Shown here: piece by piece, positions 1 through 5,890 of the stretch | How the letters are laid out: each line of letters opens with the position of its first letter | Position numbering within the stretch: the stretch's first letter is position 1 | Origin: Saprospiraceae bacterium | GTDB lineage: Bacteria; Bacteroidota; Bacteroidia; Chitinophagales; Saprospiraceae | Reading direction: 5' to 3' | Length of the DNA stretch: 5,891 nucleotides | Assembly (NCBI GenBank): GCA_017995875.1 | Contig: JAGOIB010000135.1 | Span: 1 to 5,891, forward strand | Notes under the pieces: generated by a model | Databases searched by the model: none | The model's input: the letters and a program-made list of their open reading frames with translations, nothing else | Told to the model about the DNA's origin: nothing | Position numbers and translations under genes: made by a program

Positions 1-11
1 TTGTTGCGGCT

Positions 12-530
12 TTATGGACGAGCCGTGTAATATCTCTTTTCAATCTTATCCTTTAATTCCTTGCGGGCAAAAAAGATACGGCTCTTGACGGTGCCAAGTG
101 GCAGATTGAGTGTTTCGGCGATTTCCTGGTATTTGTGACCGAGGTAATGCATTTCAAAGGGAACACGAAGTGATTCATCAAGAGCCTCTACCATGGTGCT
201 CAATTCATCCATCATGATATTGGATTCAGCGCTATTGTTGATAGAGCCTGCACCGCTATTGATGAAGTAGAGGTTTTCAGTAGAATCTATGATCGTGCGG
301 GTTTTAACATTTTTCCTGTAGTTGTTGATGAAGATATTCTTCATGATCGTCAGCAACCATGCTTTCAGATTTGTGCCGGGAATAAACTTATCTACATTGC
401 TAATAGCGCGAAATGCAGTTTCCTGGTATAAGTCTTTGGCTTCTTCACTATTCTTGGTCAGCTTATACGCGAACGTATGCAGGGGACCACTCAGACTTGA
501 CAATTGGTTATTGAAATCGGTGGTTGACAT
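12..530 (-). CDS. ECF-type RNA polymerase sigma factor (sigma-70 family)
   Basis: This 172-residue protein has the two-domain layout of an extracytoplasmic-function sigma factor, which directs RNA polymerase core to a specific promoter set. The region-2 fold spans about residues 16-76, with the acidic EEAKDLYQETAFRA stretch (29-42) and the LKAWLLTIMKNIFINNYRK segment (55-73) used for core binding and -10 recognition. A variable linker follows (77-108). Region 4 spans about 109-165, with helix-turn-helix YQEIAETLNLPLGTVKSRIFFARKEL (134-159) for -35 recognition. The length is normal for the family. I start at the ATG at 530; an in-frame TTG at 575 would put a good Bacteroidota promoter inside the gene. 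It is divergent from ddl across 400 bases. No anti-sigma gene is visible, but only 11 bases remain downstream, so a partner could lie just outside. The regulon cannot be inferred from sequence. Confidence 0.93.
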   Translation of the reverse strand: MSTTDFNNQLSSLSGPLHTFAYKLTKNSEEAKDLYQETAFRAISNVDKFIPGTNLKAWLLTIMKNIFINNYRKNVKTRTIIDSTENLYFINSGAGSINNSAESNIMMDELSTMVEALDESLRVPFEMHYLGHKYQEIAETLNLPLGTVKSRIFFARKELKDKIEKRYYTARP

Positions 531-551
531 AGTATTTGGTATTTGTTTTAA

Positions 552-579
552 CAAAAATACGACATAGTTCAACAACCAA
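552..579 (-). promoter_or_regulatory. Candidate Bacteroidota promoter of the sigma-factor gene
   Basis: On the minus strand TATTTTTG (559 to 552) matches the Bacteroidota -7 consensus TAnnTTTG exactly. A TTG (579 to 577) lies 17 bases upstream and fits the -33 element; a second TTG at 583-581 would give a 21-base spacer. The motif ends 21 bases before the ATG at 530, leaving a short leader. The match is seen directly; promoter activity is inferred. TTG is a frequent word in AT-rich DNA, so the -33 call is the weaker half. Confidence 0.5.
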
Positions 580-800
580 GCAACAATAGTTAGACAAAAC
601 AGAGGTTATTTACGATTAATTAACTGTTAAAAAAATTAACACTATCATATCAGTCTATAAATCAATTTGTTGTAATTATTATATATTTTCATTTAAAATT
701 GAAAACAATGAAAGCAAATTCTATTTAGTGGTTTATTTAGACTAAATCCACAATTTAAACCCATTTTGAAGAGTATTTTTCAGGTAGTTTCGATCGATCC

Positions 801-930
801 GCCGCTAATTCGCGCTAATTTTCGCTAATTATGATTTATTGCAGAATGTTCATCCAGTCAGCTGCCAAATCTTGCTAATCCCGCTACAAATAATTGCATA
901 ATTTGGCGGGATCTTCGATTTTCGCCAATT
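801..930 (+). repeat. 10-base-phased GCTAATT repeat cluster upstream of ddl
   Basis: Three 10-base units stand in tandem at 801-830, each ending in CGCTAATT (cores at 804, 814 and 824). Further related cores lie in the same 10-base register: GCCAAAT at 864, GCTAATC at 874 and GCCAATT at 924. An inverted relative, ATTTGGCG, is at 901-908. The last unit abuts the ddl start codon. The 18 bases at 821-838 recur at 921-938 with two differences, exactly 100 bases away. A spacing near one helical turn would put all cores on one DNA face. I recall similar TTCGCTAATT strings as dispersed intergenic repeats in Bacteroidota, but could not check that here. Confidence 0.7.
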
Positions 931-1905
931 ATGATTGAAATAGCTATTATAGCAGGCGGCCCTTCCGCAGAAAGAGGCGTATCACTTAAAAGCGCAAAGA
1001 CTATTGCCGGTCACTTGCCAACGGATAAATACACAGCCACCACCATTGACATTACACCTCATGGTTGGGCGGATATTCAATCAGGAAACGCCGTTGATTT
1101 AAACAGGTTCTGTCTTGTAGACAAGGAAGGGAATGTGCTAAAGAAATTTCAGTTTGCCTTTATCATTATTCATGGCACGCCAGCTGAGGATGGTAAAATC
1201 CAGGGCTACCTCGAAATGATGGGTATACCACACAGTGCATGTGGCGTGTTGTCAAGTGCCCTTACGTTTAACAAACAAATGTGTAAAGATCATCTGCAGC
1301 CATACAATATTCCCATGGCGGAAAGTATGATCGTAACATCTGTTGTGAATCGCTTACAAGTAGAACAAAACAATATCCAACCACCGTTTTTTGTCAAACC
1401 AAATAATAATGGTTCAAGCTATGGTGTCACCAAAGTGAAAGACTGGGCACAACTGGAAGATGCCATCACGCAGGCGCTTACCTTCGATCACGAAGTCATG
1501 ATTGAAAGAGCACTGGTTGGTTCTGAATTCTCATGTGGTGTCGTCAGAGATGGCGCCAAACTCCATGTCTTGCCGATAACGGAAATAATTCCCAACGGAG
1601 AGTTTTTTGATTTTGCTGCGAAGTACGAAGGCGAAAGTCAGGAAATCACTCCTGCAAGATTGGATACAGAACTTGTGCAGCAATGTCAGGAAAGATCCGC
1701 AAAACTCTATAGTTTGTTGGGTTGCCGGGGCATGGTCCGATTTGATTACATCCTTGAAGGAAATGTTTTTTATCTGTTGGAAGCAAACACAACACCGGGA
1801 ATGTCAGAGGCTTCCATAATACCTCAGCAGGCGAAGGCTTACGGCTGGACGATCAGTAAATTATTGGATGTCGTGATCAACGACTGTCTTCAAAATCAAT
1901 ATTGA
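931..1905 (+). CDS. ddl: D-alanine--D-alanine ligase
   Basis: This 324-residue cytoplasmic ATP-grasp enzyme joins two D-alanines, consuming ATP, for the peptidoglycan pentapeptide end. The N-terminal AGGPSAERGVSLKSAK (8-23) carries Glu14, which corresponds to the glutamate that binds the first D-Ala. HGTPAEDGKIQGYLE (81-95) and the downstream SSALTFNK (108-115) are family hallmarks. The ATP-binding loop is FVKPNNNGSSYGV (154-166), with Lys156 and Ser162. Lys231-Tyr232 in DFAAKYEG match the AKY motif whose Tyr favours D-alanine over D-lactate as second substrate, so I infer normal vancomycin-susceptible-type chemistry. Arg270 and Asp272 (VRFDY) plus Glu284 and Asn286 (LLEANTTPGMSE) match the substrate and Mg ligands. 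Small departures are Ala86 where Gly is usual (HG..GEDG) and FFDF for FYDY. No Shine-Dalgarno precedes the ATG. It stands alone and converges on the wzz-like gene 32 bases downstream. Confidence 0.97.
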   Translation: MIEIAIIAGGPSAERGVSLKSAKTIAGHLPTDKYTATTIDITPHGWADIQSGNAVDLNRFCLVDKEGNVLKKFQFAFIIIHGTPAEDGKIQGYLEMMGIPHSACGVLSSALTFNKQMCKDHLQPYNIPMAESMIVTSVVNRLQVEQNNIQPPFFVKPNNNGSSYGVTKVKDWAQLEDAITQALTFDHEVMIERALVGSEFSCGVVRDGAKLHVLPITEIIPNGEFFDFAAKYEGESQEITPARLDTELVQQCQERSAKLYSLLGCRGMVRFDYILEGNVFYLLEANTTPGMSEASIIPQQAKAYGWTISKLLDVVINDCLQNQY

Positions 1906-1935
1906 AGCAACGATAACACAGGGACTTTTTTACCT

Positions 1936-1950
1936 CCTTATGCCATAAGG
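1936..1950. repeat. Small inverted repeat at the convergent ddl/wzz gene ends
   Basis: CCTTAT-GCC-ATAAGG is a perfect 6-base inverted repeat that includes the stop codon of the wzz-like gene. A T-run (1924-1929) lies before it on the plus strand. Reading on the minus strand, the hairpin is therefore followed by an A-run instead of a U-tract. It may mark transcription ends in the 32-base gap between converging genes, but it is not a textbook intrinsic terminator in either direction. Confidence 0.3.
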
Positions 1951-3014
1951 TCACGATAAATACGGCGTCCGATAACAAATACACTACCTATCATTCCTCC
2001 CGCAATAATGCCAATCAACAGCATGCGAAGCAGTGAGGCCTGGGTTGGTTGAATCGGCGACAAAGGCTCATCTATGACCTGGATAAACGGAAGTTTATTC
2101 TTGAGACTAAAATCAGCGATCTCTGTATTCTTTAACACTTCAGCGTACATCGCCGAGAGGGCTGTGATTTCTCTTTGAAGGCGTAATTCAGCAATCTGGT
2201 CGGTACGCATCAACATCCCGCGATGTGTGTCTTTGAAATTAGCCAGTTGGTATTCGTTTGATTTCAGCACAGTAAGTACAGAATCCTTTTTGGCACTGAC
2301 GACAGTATAGGTTTTATATTGTTTTTCGATTGCCTTGTTGATATAATAGTTGCTGAGGGAGATAAACAACCGGTCCGCTAAAGCCAGGGAAATTTGTTCA
2401 TCCGTAGTAGACGCAGCAAGGAACATGATATTGGTATCCTCATTATAGTCAGTATTGACCAATGCCTTCTTGGGATTATCCGGAGATCCGATGATCAAAT
2501 TATATAAGTTGATCAGCATCTCATTCTCTGCATTGCTAAACAATGGAAGGCTGTCGCGGGTAAAGAAAAAATCGGCTTTCCCCTTTTTAGCATTTTCCTT
2601 TGTATTGTTCAGGTGATATTCACGAATAAGATGATTGGCCAGAAAATCCTCTTTGCCATCGACAGTTGTTTTGTAGAAAAGCGTGTGCTCGATGACCCGT
2701 CTGGATTTGCTAAGGGCCATAATTTTATCAAGATTGAATCTCGAAGGTCTTACAGAGCCAAGGCCAATCTGACCAAGTATGCTTGTTAAGCCACCATTGC
2801 TACCCCCTTCATCCTCATCGACGCTGAAGGTAATTTTGGCTGGATATTCTGGTATAAAGGTCAGGTATCTATAGGTTTGAATAGCCATAAACAGGGCAAT
2901 ACAAATAGCCAGGATAACCCAATGCTGCCTGACCTCCCTGACAAAGGACTGCATTTTGAGAACAAGGTCGCGAAAGGAAATCTCGTCGTTGTATGTGGGT
3001 TGTTTTTCTTCCAT
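1938..3014 (-). CDS. Wzz-like polysaccharide chain-length determinant / co-polymerase
   Basis: This 358-residue inner-membrane protein has the polysaccharide co-polymerase layout. A short cytoplasmic N-terminus precedes a first membrane segment (about 32-53, HWVILAICIALFMAIQTY). A long periplasmic, largely helical domain follows (about 54-325), and a second membrane segment lies at about 329-348 (LRMLLIGIIAGGMIGSVFVI) before a short basic tail. The proline-rich stretch EPLSPIQPTQ (316-325) just before the second segment is the family signature. Residues 225-300 look coiled-coil-prone. Such proteins set the length of O-antigen, capsule or exopolysaccharide chains made by a Wzy polymerase. There is no C-terminal tyrosine-kinase domain, so it is the Wzz-type form rather than a Wzc fusion. 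It follows rmlA after three bases, so co-transcription is very likely. Which polymer it controls is not shown here; sequence identity within the family is low. Confidence 0.85.
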   Translation of the reverse strand: MEEKQPTYNDEISFRDLVLKMQSFVREVRQHWVILAICIALFMAIQTYRYLTFIPEYPAKITFSVDEDEGGSNGGLTSILGQIGLGSVRPSRFNLDKIMALSKSRRVIEHTLFYKTTVDGKEDFLANHLIREYHLNNTKENAKKGKADFFFTRDSLPLFSNAENEMLINLYNLIIGSPDNPKKALVNTDYNEDTNIMFLAASTTDEQISLALADRLFISLSNYYINKAIEKQYKTYTVVSAKKDSVLTVLKSNEYQLANFKDTHRGMLMRTDQIAELRLQREITALSAMYAEVLKNTEIADFSLKNKLPFIQVIDEPLSPIQPTQASLLRMLLIGIIAGGMIGSVFVIGRRIYRDLMA

Positions 3015-3017
3015 TGC

Positions 3018-3881
3018 TCAATCAGCGATGAGTTTCATAAGGTATTGTCCGTACCCACTCTTTAACAAAGGTTGTGCCTGATTGTACAATTGGTCTTTAG
3101 AAATGAAACCCATACGGAATGCCACCTCTTCAATACATCCGATCTTGAGGCCCTGGCGCTTTTCAATGATGCGAACAAATTCGGTGGCATCATGAAGACT
3201 ATCAAATGTTCCTGTATCCAGCCAGGCAGACCCCCTGCCAAAGGTTTTCACACGTAAACGCCCCTGCTCAAGGTAGATCCGGTTGACATCCGTGATTTCA
3301 TATTCACCGCGAGCCGAAGGTGATAAGTTGCGGGCAATATCGATGACGGTGTTGTCATAAAAATAAAGTCCCGGCACGGCGTAATTGGATTTGGGATGAG
3401 TCGGTTTTTCTACGATTTCAAGCGCCCGCATGTTTTCATCAAAGGAGACCACACCATAGCGTTCAGGGTCGGAAACCGGATAGGCAAAAATCACAGCACC
3501 ATCAGGATCTTTGCAGTCTGCGAGAAAATCAGGCATTTGATTACGATAAAAAATGTTGTCACCAAGAATGAGACATGATGAGTCATTACCGACAAAGTCA
3601 GACCCGATGACAAAAGCCTGCGCCAGCCCATTCGGTACTGATTGAATTGCATATTGAAAATTGCAACCCAGCGAACTGCCATCTTCCAACAGCCTTACAA
3701 AACCAGCATGATCTTCCGGAGTTGTAATAATGAGGATGTCGCGTATTCCGGCCAGCATCAAAACCGACAGCGGATAATAGATCATGGGTTTGTCGTAAAC
3801 CGGGATCAGTTGTTTGGATACAGCCCTGGTAATCGGATACAACCGGGTTCCTGAGCCTCCTGCTAGTATAATGCCTTTCAC
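3018..3881 (-). CDS. rmlA: Glucose-1-phosphate thymidylyltransferase
   Basis: This 287-residue cytoplasmic nucleotidyltransferase makes dTDP-glucose from dTTP and glucose-1-phosphate, the first step to dTDP-L-rhamnose and related sugars. The start [30 protein letters not shown] (8-37, key residues Arg13 and Lys23) is the nucleotide-binding signature. GLAQAF (85-90), LGDNIF (106-111, Asp108 as Mg ligand), YGVVSFD (142-148), [19 protein letters not shown] (158-176, Lys159), [10 protein letters not shown] (192-201) and LDTGTFDSL (221-229, Asp222 as second Mg ligand) are all intact. Length is normal for the short RmlA form. The start codon is GTG, and no upstream in-frame ATG fits. The family's canonical MKGIILAGG opening begins exactly there. 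The downstream neighbour is the Wzz-like gene, three bases away. rmlB, rmlC and rmlD are absent from the window, so the rest of the dTDP-rhamnose pathway must be elsewhere or the product feeds another dTDP-sugar. Confidence 0.97.
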   Translation of the reverse strand: MKGIILAGGSGTRLYPITRAVSKQLIPVYDKPMIYYPLSVLMLAGIRDILIITTPEDHAGFVRLLEDGSSLGCNFQYAIQSVPNGLAQAFVIGSDFVGNDSSCLILGDNIFYRNQMPDFLADCKDPDGAVIFAYPVSDPERYGVVSFDENMRALEIVEKPTHPKSNYAVPGLYFYDNTVIDIARNLSPSARGEYEITDVNRIYLEQGRLRVKTFGRGSAWLDTGTFDSLHDATEFVRIIEKRQGLKIGCIEEVAFRMGFISKDQLYNQAQPLLKSGYGQYLMKLIAD

Positions 3882-3886
3882 GGGGT

Positions 3887-3894
3887 CAAAGATA
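3887..3894 (-). promoter_or_regulatory. Candidate -7 element next to the rmlA GTG start
   Basis: TATCTTTG on the minus strand (3894 to 3887) matches TAnnTTTG exactly and ends only five bases before the rmlA GTG at 3881. If used, transcription would begin at or beside the start codon, giving a leaderless or nearly leaderless mRNA. No TTG occurs at the expected -33 distance; that stretch is the CAGT/ATC repeat array. This could be a chance match. Confidence 0.3.
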
Positions 3895-3895
3895 G

Positions 3896-4022
3896 TAATC
3901 AGTAATCAGTGATCGGGGATCAGTAATCGGGTGATCGGTATTCAGTTAGCAGTGGGCAGTCTTAAGTTAGCAGTCTTCAATCGATAGTGTCAGGTATCAG
4001 TTGTCGGCTTTCAGCCATCAGA
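3896..4022. repeat. Degenerate CAGT/ATC low-complexity array
   Basis: The stretch is built from short words that recur irregularly: AATCAGT, GATCGG, ATCAGTAATC, TTAGCAGT (3946-3953 and 3967-3974) and TATCAG. ATCAGTAATC occurs at 3898-3907 and again at 3919-3928, and ATCGGG/ATCGGT variants follow. The unit length is not constant, so this is not a CRISPR array: there are no uniform repeats with unique spacers. It looks like a decayed microsatellite. Confidence 0.6.
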
Positions 4023-4026
4023 AAGG

Positions 4027-4105
4027 AGACGCGATAAATCGCGTCTGTACGACCGTTTCAAATAAAAGATAAATAATGGATGTAGAGACGCGGTTTATCG
4101 CGTCT
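4027..4105. repeat. Inverted pair of AGACGCG palindromes (REPIN-like doublet)
   Basis: Copy one (4027-4046) is a perfect palindrome with 9-base arms, AGACGCGAT-aa-ATCGCGTCT. Copy two (4086-4105) has 7-base arms, AGACGCG-gtttat-CGCGTCT. Including flanks, 4027-4050 and 4082-4105 are inverted repeats of each other at 22 of 24 positions, separated by 31 AT-rich bases. Each copy can form its own hairpin, and the pair can also fold together as a long stem. I recall GTAGAGACGCG-type palindromes as dispersed repeats in several phyla including Bacteroidota. There is no reading frame for a transposase here, so any mobility would be supplied in trans. Confidence 0.65.
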
Positions 4106-4109
4106 TTAT

Positions 4110-4132
4110 GCAGTATAACTGCTGATTCAGCA
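4110..4132. repeat. Two overlapping inverted repeats downstream of mvaD
   Basis: GCAGT-ATA-ACTGC (4110-4122) and TGCTGA-T-TCAGCA (4120-4132) are each perfect and share three bases, so the RNA could form one or the other. Neither is followed by a U-run on the minus strand, so a terminator role for mvaD (ending at 4180) is possible but unsupported. The adjoining CAGCATAGTCGAAC resembles a common bacterial intergenic repeat word. Confidence 0.35.
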
Positions 4133-4179
4133 TAGTCGAACCAAGAGGGAGGGGAAAGAGGCAAGGAGCAAATACCAGA

Positions 4180-5223
4180 TTACCATTCAATCTTCTGTGG
4201 GCCTGATCCGACATGATCAAGAATATATTGCCCATCGGTACAATAAGGAGAAAGATCTTTTTTAATCCATGCTAAAACATCTGATGTGTATTGGGAAGGA
4301 TACAACAAATGAACATTTGGACCTGCATCCAATGTGAAGCACACCGGGATTCCTGTTGTTTTTCTATAACGCCAGACTTCTTTTATAATAGCAACTGTAC
4401 CGGGTTCTACCAGCATAAAAGGCGAATCGCCACACATCATGAGTGCATGCAATTGAAGGGCCTCGGATTCAACTATGTGAATAAATGCTTCTATCGAATC
4501 ATCGCGTTTCATGATATCACATAGACGAAGAATATTTTTTCGGGCCACAGCATATCTGGTTGCTGCATAATCATGATCTTTCATAAGTTCATGCCCTGCT
4601 GTGCTGGAAACTGACTTTTCGGAGGTACTGACGATGAGAATGGTATCCTGATAATCTTTATAAACCGGTGCAAGTTGTTCATTCCATGGGATGGCATACC
4701 GATCGCTGCTTTGATCGATTGTATCTGCAGCACCCCAAATAGCTGCACCGGGAAAAAGAGAACGTGAAGCGCTTCCGGAGCCAAGACGGGCTATTTCAGA
4801 AGCTTGTTTCCACCACATTTCTCCGGCGAAACCTGAAGCACCATTGATCTGATCATTGATATCCATCAGGCATAGGGCTATGGCACTCATGGCGCTGGCA
4901 GAAGAGGCGATTCCGGCCCCATGCGGAAAAGTATTATGCGAATCAATTTTTACAGAAGCATTCTTTAGCCAAGGGAAAAAATCATCCAGAACCGAGAAAA
5001 ACTTTTTGATTTTAGGTTCGAAAGAAGGTTTAGGCTGGCCATCATATAAAATATCTATACCAGATGTAGCTGTCTCCAGATCTGCCATCAAGGTCATGTT
5101 GGTATGGCAGGTTGATAGCGTAAAGCTCAGGGATGGATTGTGGGGAAGCTGAAGGCCATGTTTGCCCCAATATTTTATAAGGGCAATATTGGAAGGAGAA
5201 CGCCAGCTTGAAGTATAGGTCAT
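4180..5223 (-). CDS. mvaD: Diphosphomevalonate decarboxylase
   Basis: This 347-residue GHMP-superfamily enzyme converts mevalonate 5-diphosphate to isopentenyl diphosphate using ATP, the last step of the mevalonate pathway. The opening WRSPSNIALIKYWGKHG (7-23) carries the conserved Lys17. The phosphate-binding loop is PHGAGIASSASAMSA (100-114). LGSGSASRSLFPGAAIWG (147-164) has the catalytic Arg154, and SSTAGHELM (206-214) is conserved. TLDAGPNVHLL (297-307) holds the catalytic Asp299. With Lys, Arg and Asp all present, it should be a true decarboxylase and not a mevalonate-3-kinase relative. I start at the ATG at 5223; an in-frame TTG at 5247 would add eight residues but lies on a candidate -7 element. 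It follows the DUF4294-type gene after 52 bases. No other mevalonate gene is in the window. It implies mevalonate-dependent isoprenoid synthesis, seen in only some Bacteroidota. Confidence 0.95.
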   Translation of the reverse strand: MTYTSSWRSPSNIALIKYWGKHGLQLPHNPSLSFTLSTCHTNMTLMADLETATSGIDILYDGQPKPSFEPKIKKFFSVLDDFFPWLKNASVKIDSHNTFPHGAGIASSASAMSAIALCLMDINDQINGASGFAGEMWWKQASEIARLGSGSASRSLFPGAAIWGAADTIDQSSDRYAIPWNEQLAPVYKDYQDTILIVSTSEKSVSSTAGHELMKDHDYAATRYAVARKNILRLCDIMKRDDSIEAFIHIVESEALQLHALMMCGDSPFMLVEPGTVAIIKEVWRYRKTTGIPVCFTLDAGPNVHLLYPSQYTSDVLAWIKKDLSPYCTDGQYILDHVGSGPQKIEW

Positions 5224-5244
5224 GAACGAAGGACTGATCGCCGG

Positions 5245-5252
5245 CAAAAGTA
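5245..5252 (-). promoter_or_regulatory. Candidate -7 element upstream of mvaD
   Basis: TACTTTTG on the minus strand (5252 to 5245) matches TAnnTTTG exactly and ends 21 bases before the ATG at 5223, the same distance as at the sigma-factor gene. No TTG sits at the -33 distance, so the call is partial. If real, mvaD has its own promoter in the 52-base gap and the TTG at 5247 cannot be the start from that transcript. Confidence 0.4.
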
Positions 5253-5275
5253 CTACTCCCGTGGTTTTATGAAGG

Positions 5276-5890
5276 CTACTCTATATTGATTTCAAAATCA
5301 TCCAGCACCATATCAAGGATTCGATCCTGGCCCCGGATATAGCCTTCTTTGAGGTCATAGCCATACATCTTACCTACCGTTTGCCATTTTACGGCATTAA
5401 AACCACCCCGGACATCCTTAAGAATGTCATATGTTGATGTATTCAGGTGGCGTTCGATCATTTTGACCAGGATTTTACCCTGTGTACGGGATAGATTCTT
5501 TAGGGGGTCTGTAAATTCCCCTTTGGCGTCTTTTTGAATGGTTTTGGCATATTTCCTTGCTTTTCCCTCCTTCAGACCCTCGGTTTCGGCCTGATATTCC
5601 CTATAAAGCCGAATACTTTCGATAGCATACGGCAGGACATCCATGGCATATCTACGATAGCGCATATACTGCCGGTATTCTTCATCATTGGAAAAAACAG
5701 GGGGAGCTTTAATGACTACTTCAGGCATGGTAGCCACCACAATTGTATCCGTACCGGTAATCCGGATGCGCATGACCCGTCCATCCTGGTGTATGATGGT
5801 GGTGTCATAGGTCGTTTCGGATTGCCCAATCAAGTCTCCGGACAACAGAACAAGACAGATGATGGTGATAAGCTGGGCTACGCGATTCAT
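5276..5890 (-). CDS. DUF4294-type secreted protein of unknown function
   Basis: This 204-residue protein begins with a typical signal peptide: basic Asn-Arg, a hydrophobic core (about 5-17, AQLITIICLVLLS), then GDLIGQ and likely cleavage near residue 23. A short beta-rich part (28-62) includes DTTIIHQDGRVMRIRI and TIVVATMPEVVI. After it comes a charged helical domain (about 68-197) that I match to DUF4294 from recall: EEYRQYMRYRRYAMDVLPYA (70-89), then LSRTQGKILVKMIER (133-147), then TSTYDILKDVRGGFNAVKWQ (151-170). The biochemical role of the family is not known to me. There is no lipobox cysteine, so a soluble periplasmic location is most likely. The ATG at 5890 is one base from the window edge, so upstream signals are not visible. 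mvaD follows on the same strand after 52 bases. The gene appears complete. Confidence 0.85.
   Translation of the reverse strand: MNRVAQLITIICLVLLSGDLIGQSETTYDTTIIHQDGRVMRIRITGTDTIVVATMPEVVIKAPPVFSNDEEYRQYMRYRRYAMDVLPYAIESIRLYREYQAETEGLKEGKARKYAKTIQKDAKGEFTDPLKNLSRTQGKILVKMIERHLNTSTYDILKDVRGGFNAVKWQTVGKMYGYDLKEGYIRGQDRILDMVLDDFEINIE

Larger units (their letters stand above)
531..930. other. Divergent intergenic region between the sigma factor and ddl
   Basis: This is 400 bases with no convincing gene. The left part (about 590-790) is strongly AT-rich and holds a small perfect inverted repeat GTTAA-AAAAA-TTAAC (626-640). It also holds an imperfect one, GTGG-TTT-ATTTAG against CTAAAT-CCAC (728-751), which pairs except for a three-base bulge. 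The right part (801-930) carries the phased GCTAATT repeats listed separately. Apart from the sigma-factor promoter at the left edge, I found no exact TAnnTTTG motif on the plus strand for ddl. The nearest is TATTTTTC at 774-781, with no suitable TTG upstream. No tRNA or riboswitch fold was recognised. Confidence 0.6.
3882..4179. other. Repeat-rich intergenic region between mvaD and rmlA
   Basis: This is 298 bases without a gene, lying downstream of mvaD and upstream of rmlA, both on the minus strand. It is a patchwork: a degenerate CAGT/ATC array (about 3896-4022), two inverted copies of an AGACGCG palindrome (4027-4105), then overlapping small inverted repeats (4110-4132) and a purine-rich stretch (about 4142-4170, GAGGGAGGGGAAAGAGG). 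Such material is typical of non-coding DNA that gathers dispersed repeats. Transcription termination of mvaD and initiation of rmlA should both occur here, which suggests the pairs on either side are separate units. Confidence 0.7.

Noticed and set aside
531..575. N-terminal extension of the sigma factor from a TTG at 575
   Set aside because: The extra 15 residues would be encoded by DNA carrying the best promoter match in the window, and a clean ATG at 530 gives a normal ECF N-terminus.
931..1905. Vancomycin-resistance type D-Ala--D-Lac ligase
   Set aside because: The AKY motif (Tyr232) that marks D-Ala-D-Ala ligases is present, and no vanH- or vanX-like neighbour exists.
1888..1929. Intrinsic terminator of ddl (CTTCAA/TTGAAG inverted repeat plus the T-run at 1924-1929)
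   Set aside because: The stem is AT-rich with an 8-base loop and the T-run is 16 bases beyond it, so the parts do not form a standard terminator.
3896..4132. CRISPR array
   Set aside because: Repeat words are short, variable and unevenly spaced, there are no uniform spacers, and no cas gene is present.
4856..5152. 98-residue plus-strand open frame inside mvaD
   Set aside because: It lies wholly antisense to a gene with intact catalytic motifs and has no recognisable family features. Other shorter frames antisense to rmlA, wzz and the sigma factor, or out of frame in ddl, were dropped for the same reason.
5224..5247. N-terminal extension of MvaD from a TTG at 5247
   Set aside because: It overlaps an exact TAnnTTTG motif, and the ATG at 5223 already gives a full family N-terminus just before WRSPSNIALIKYWGK.
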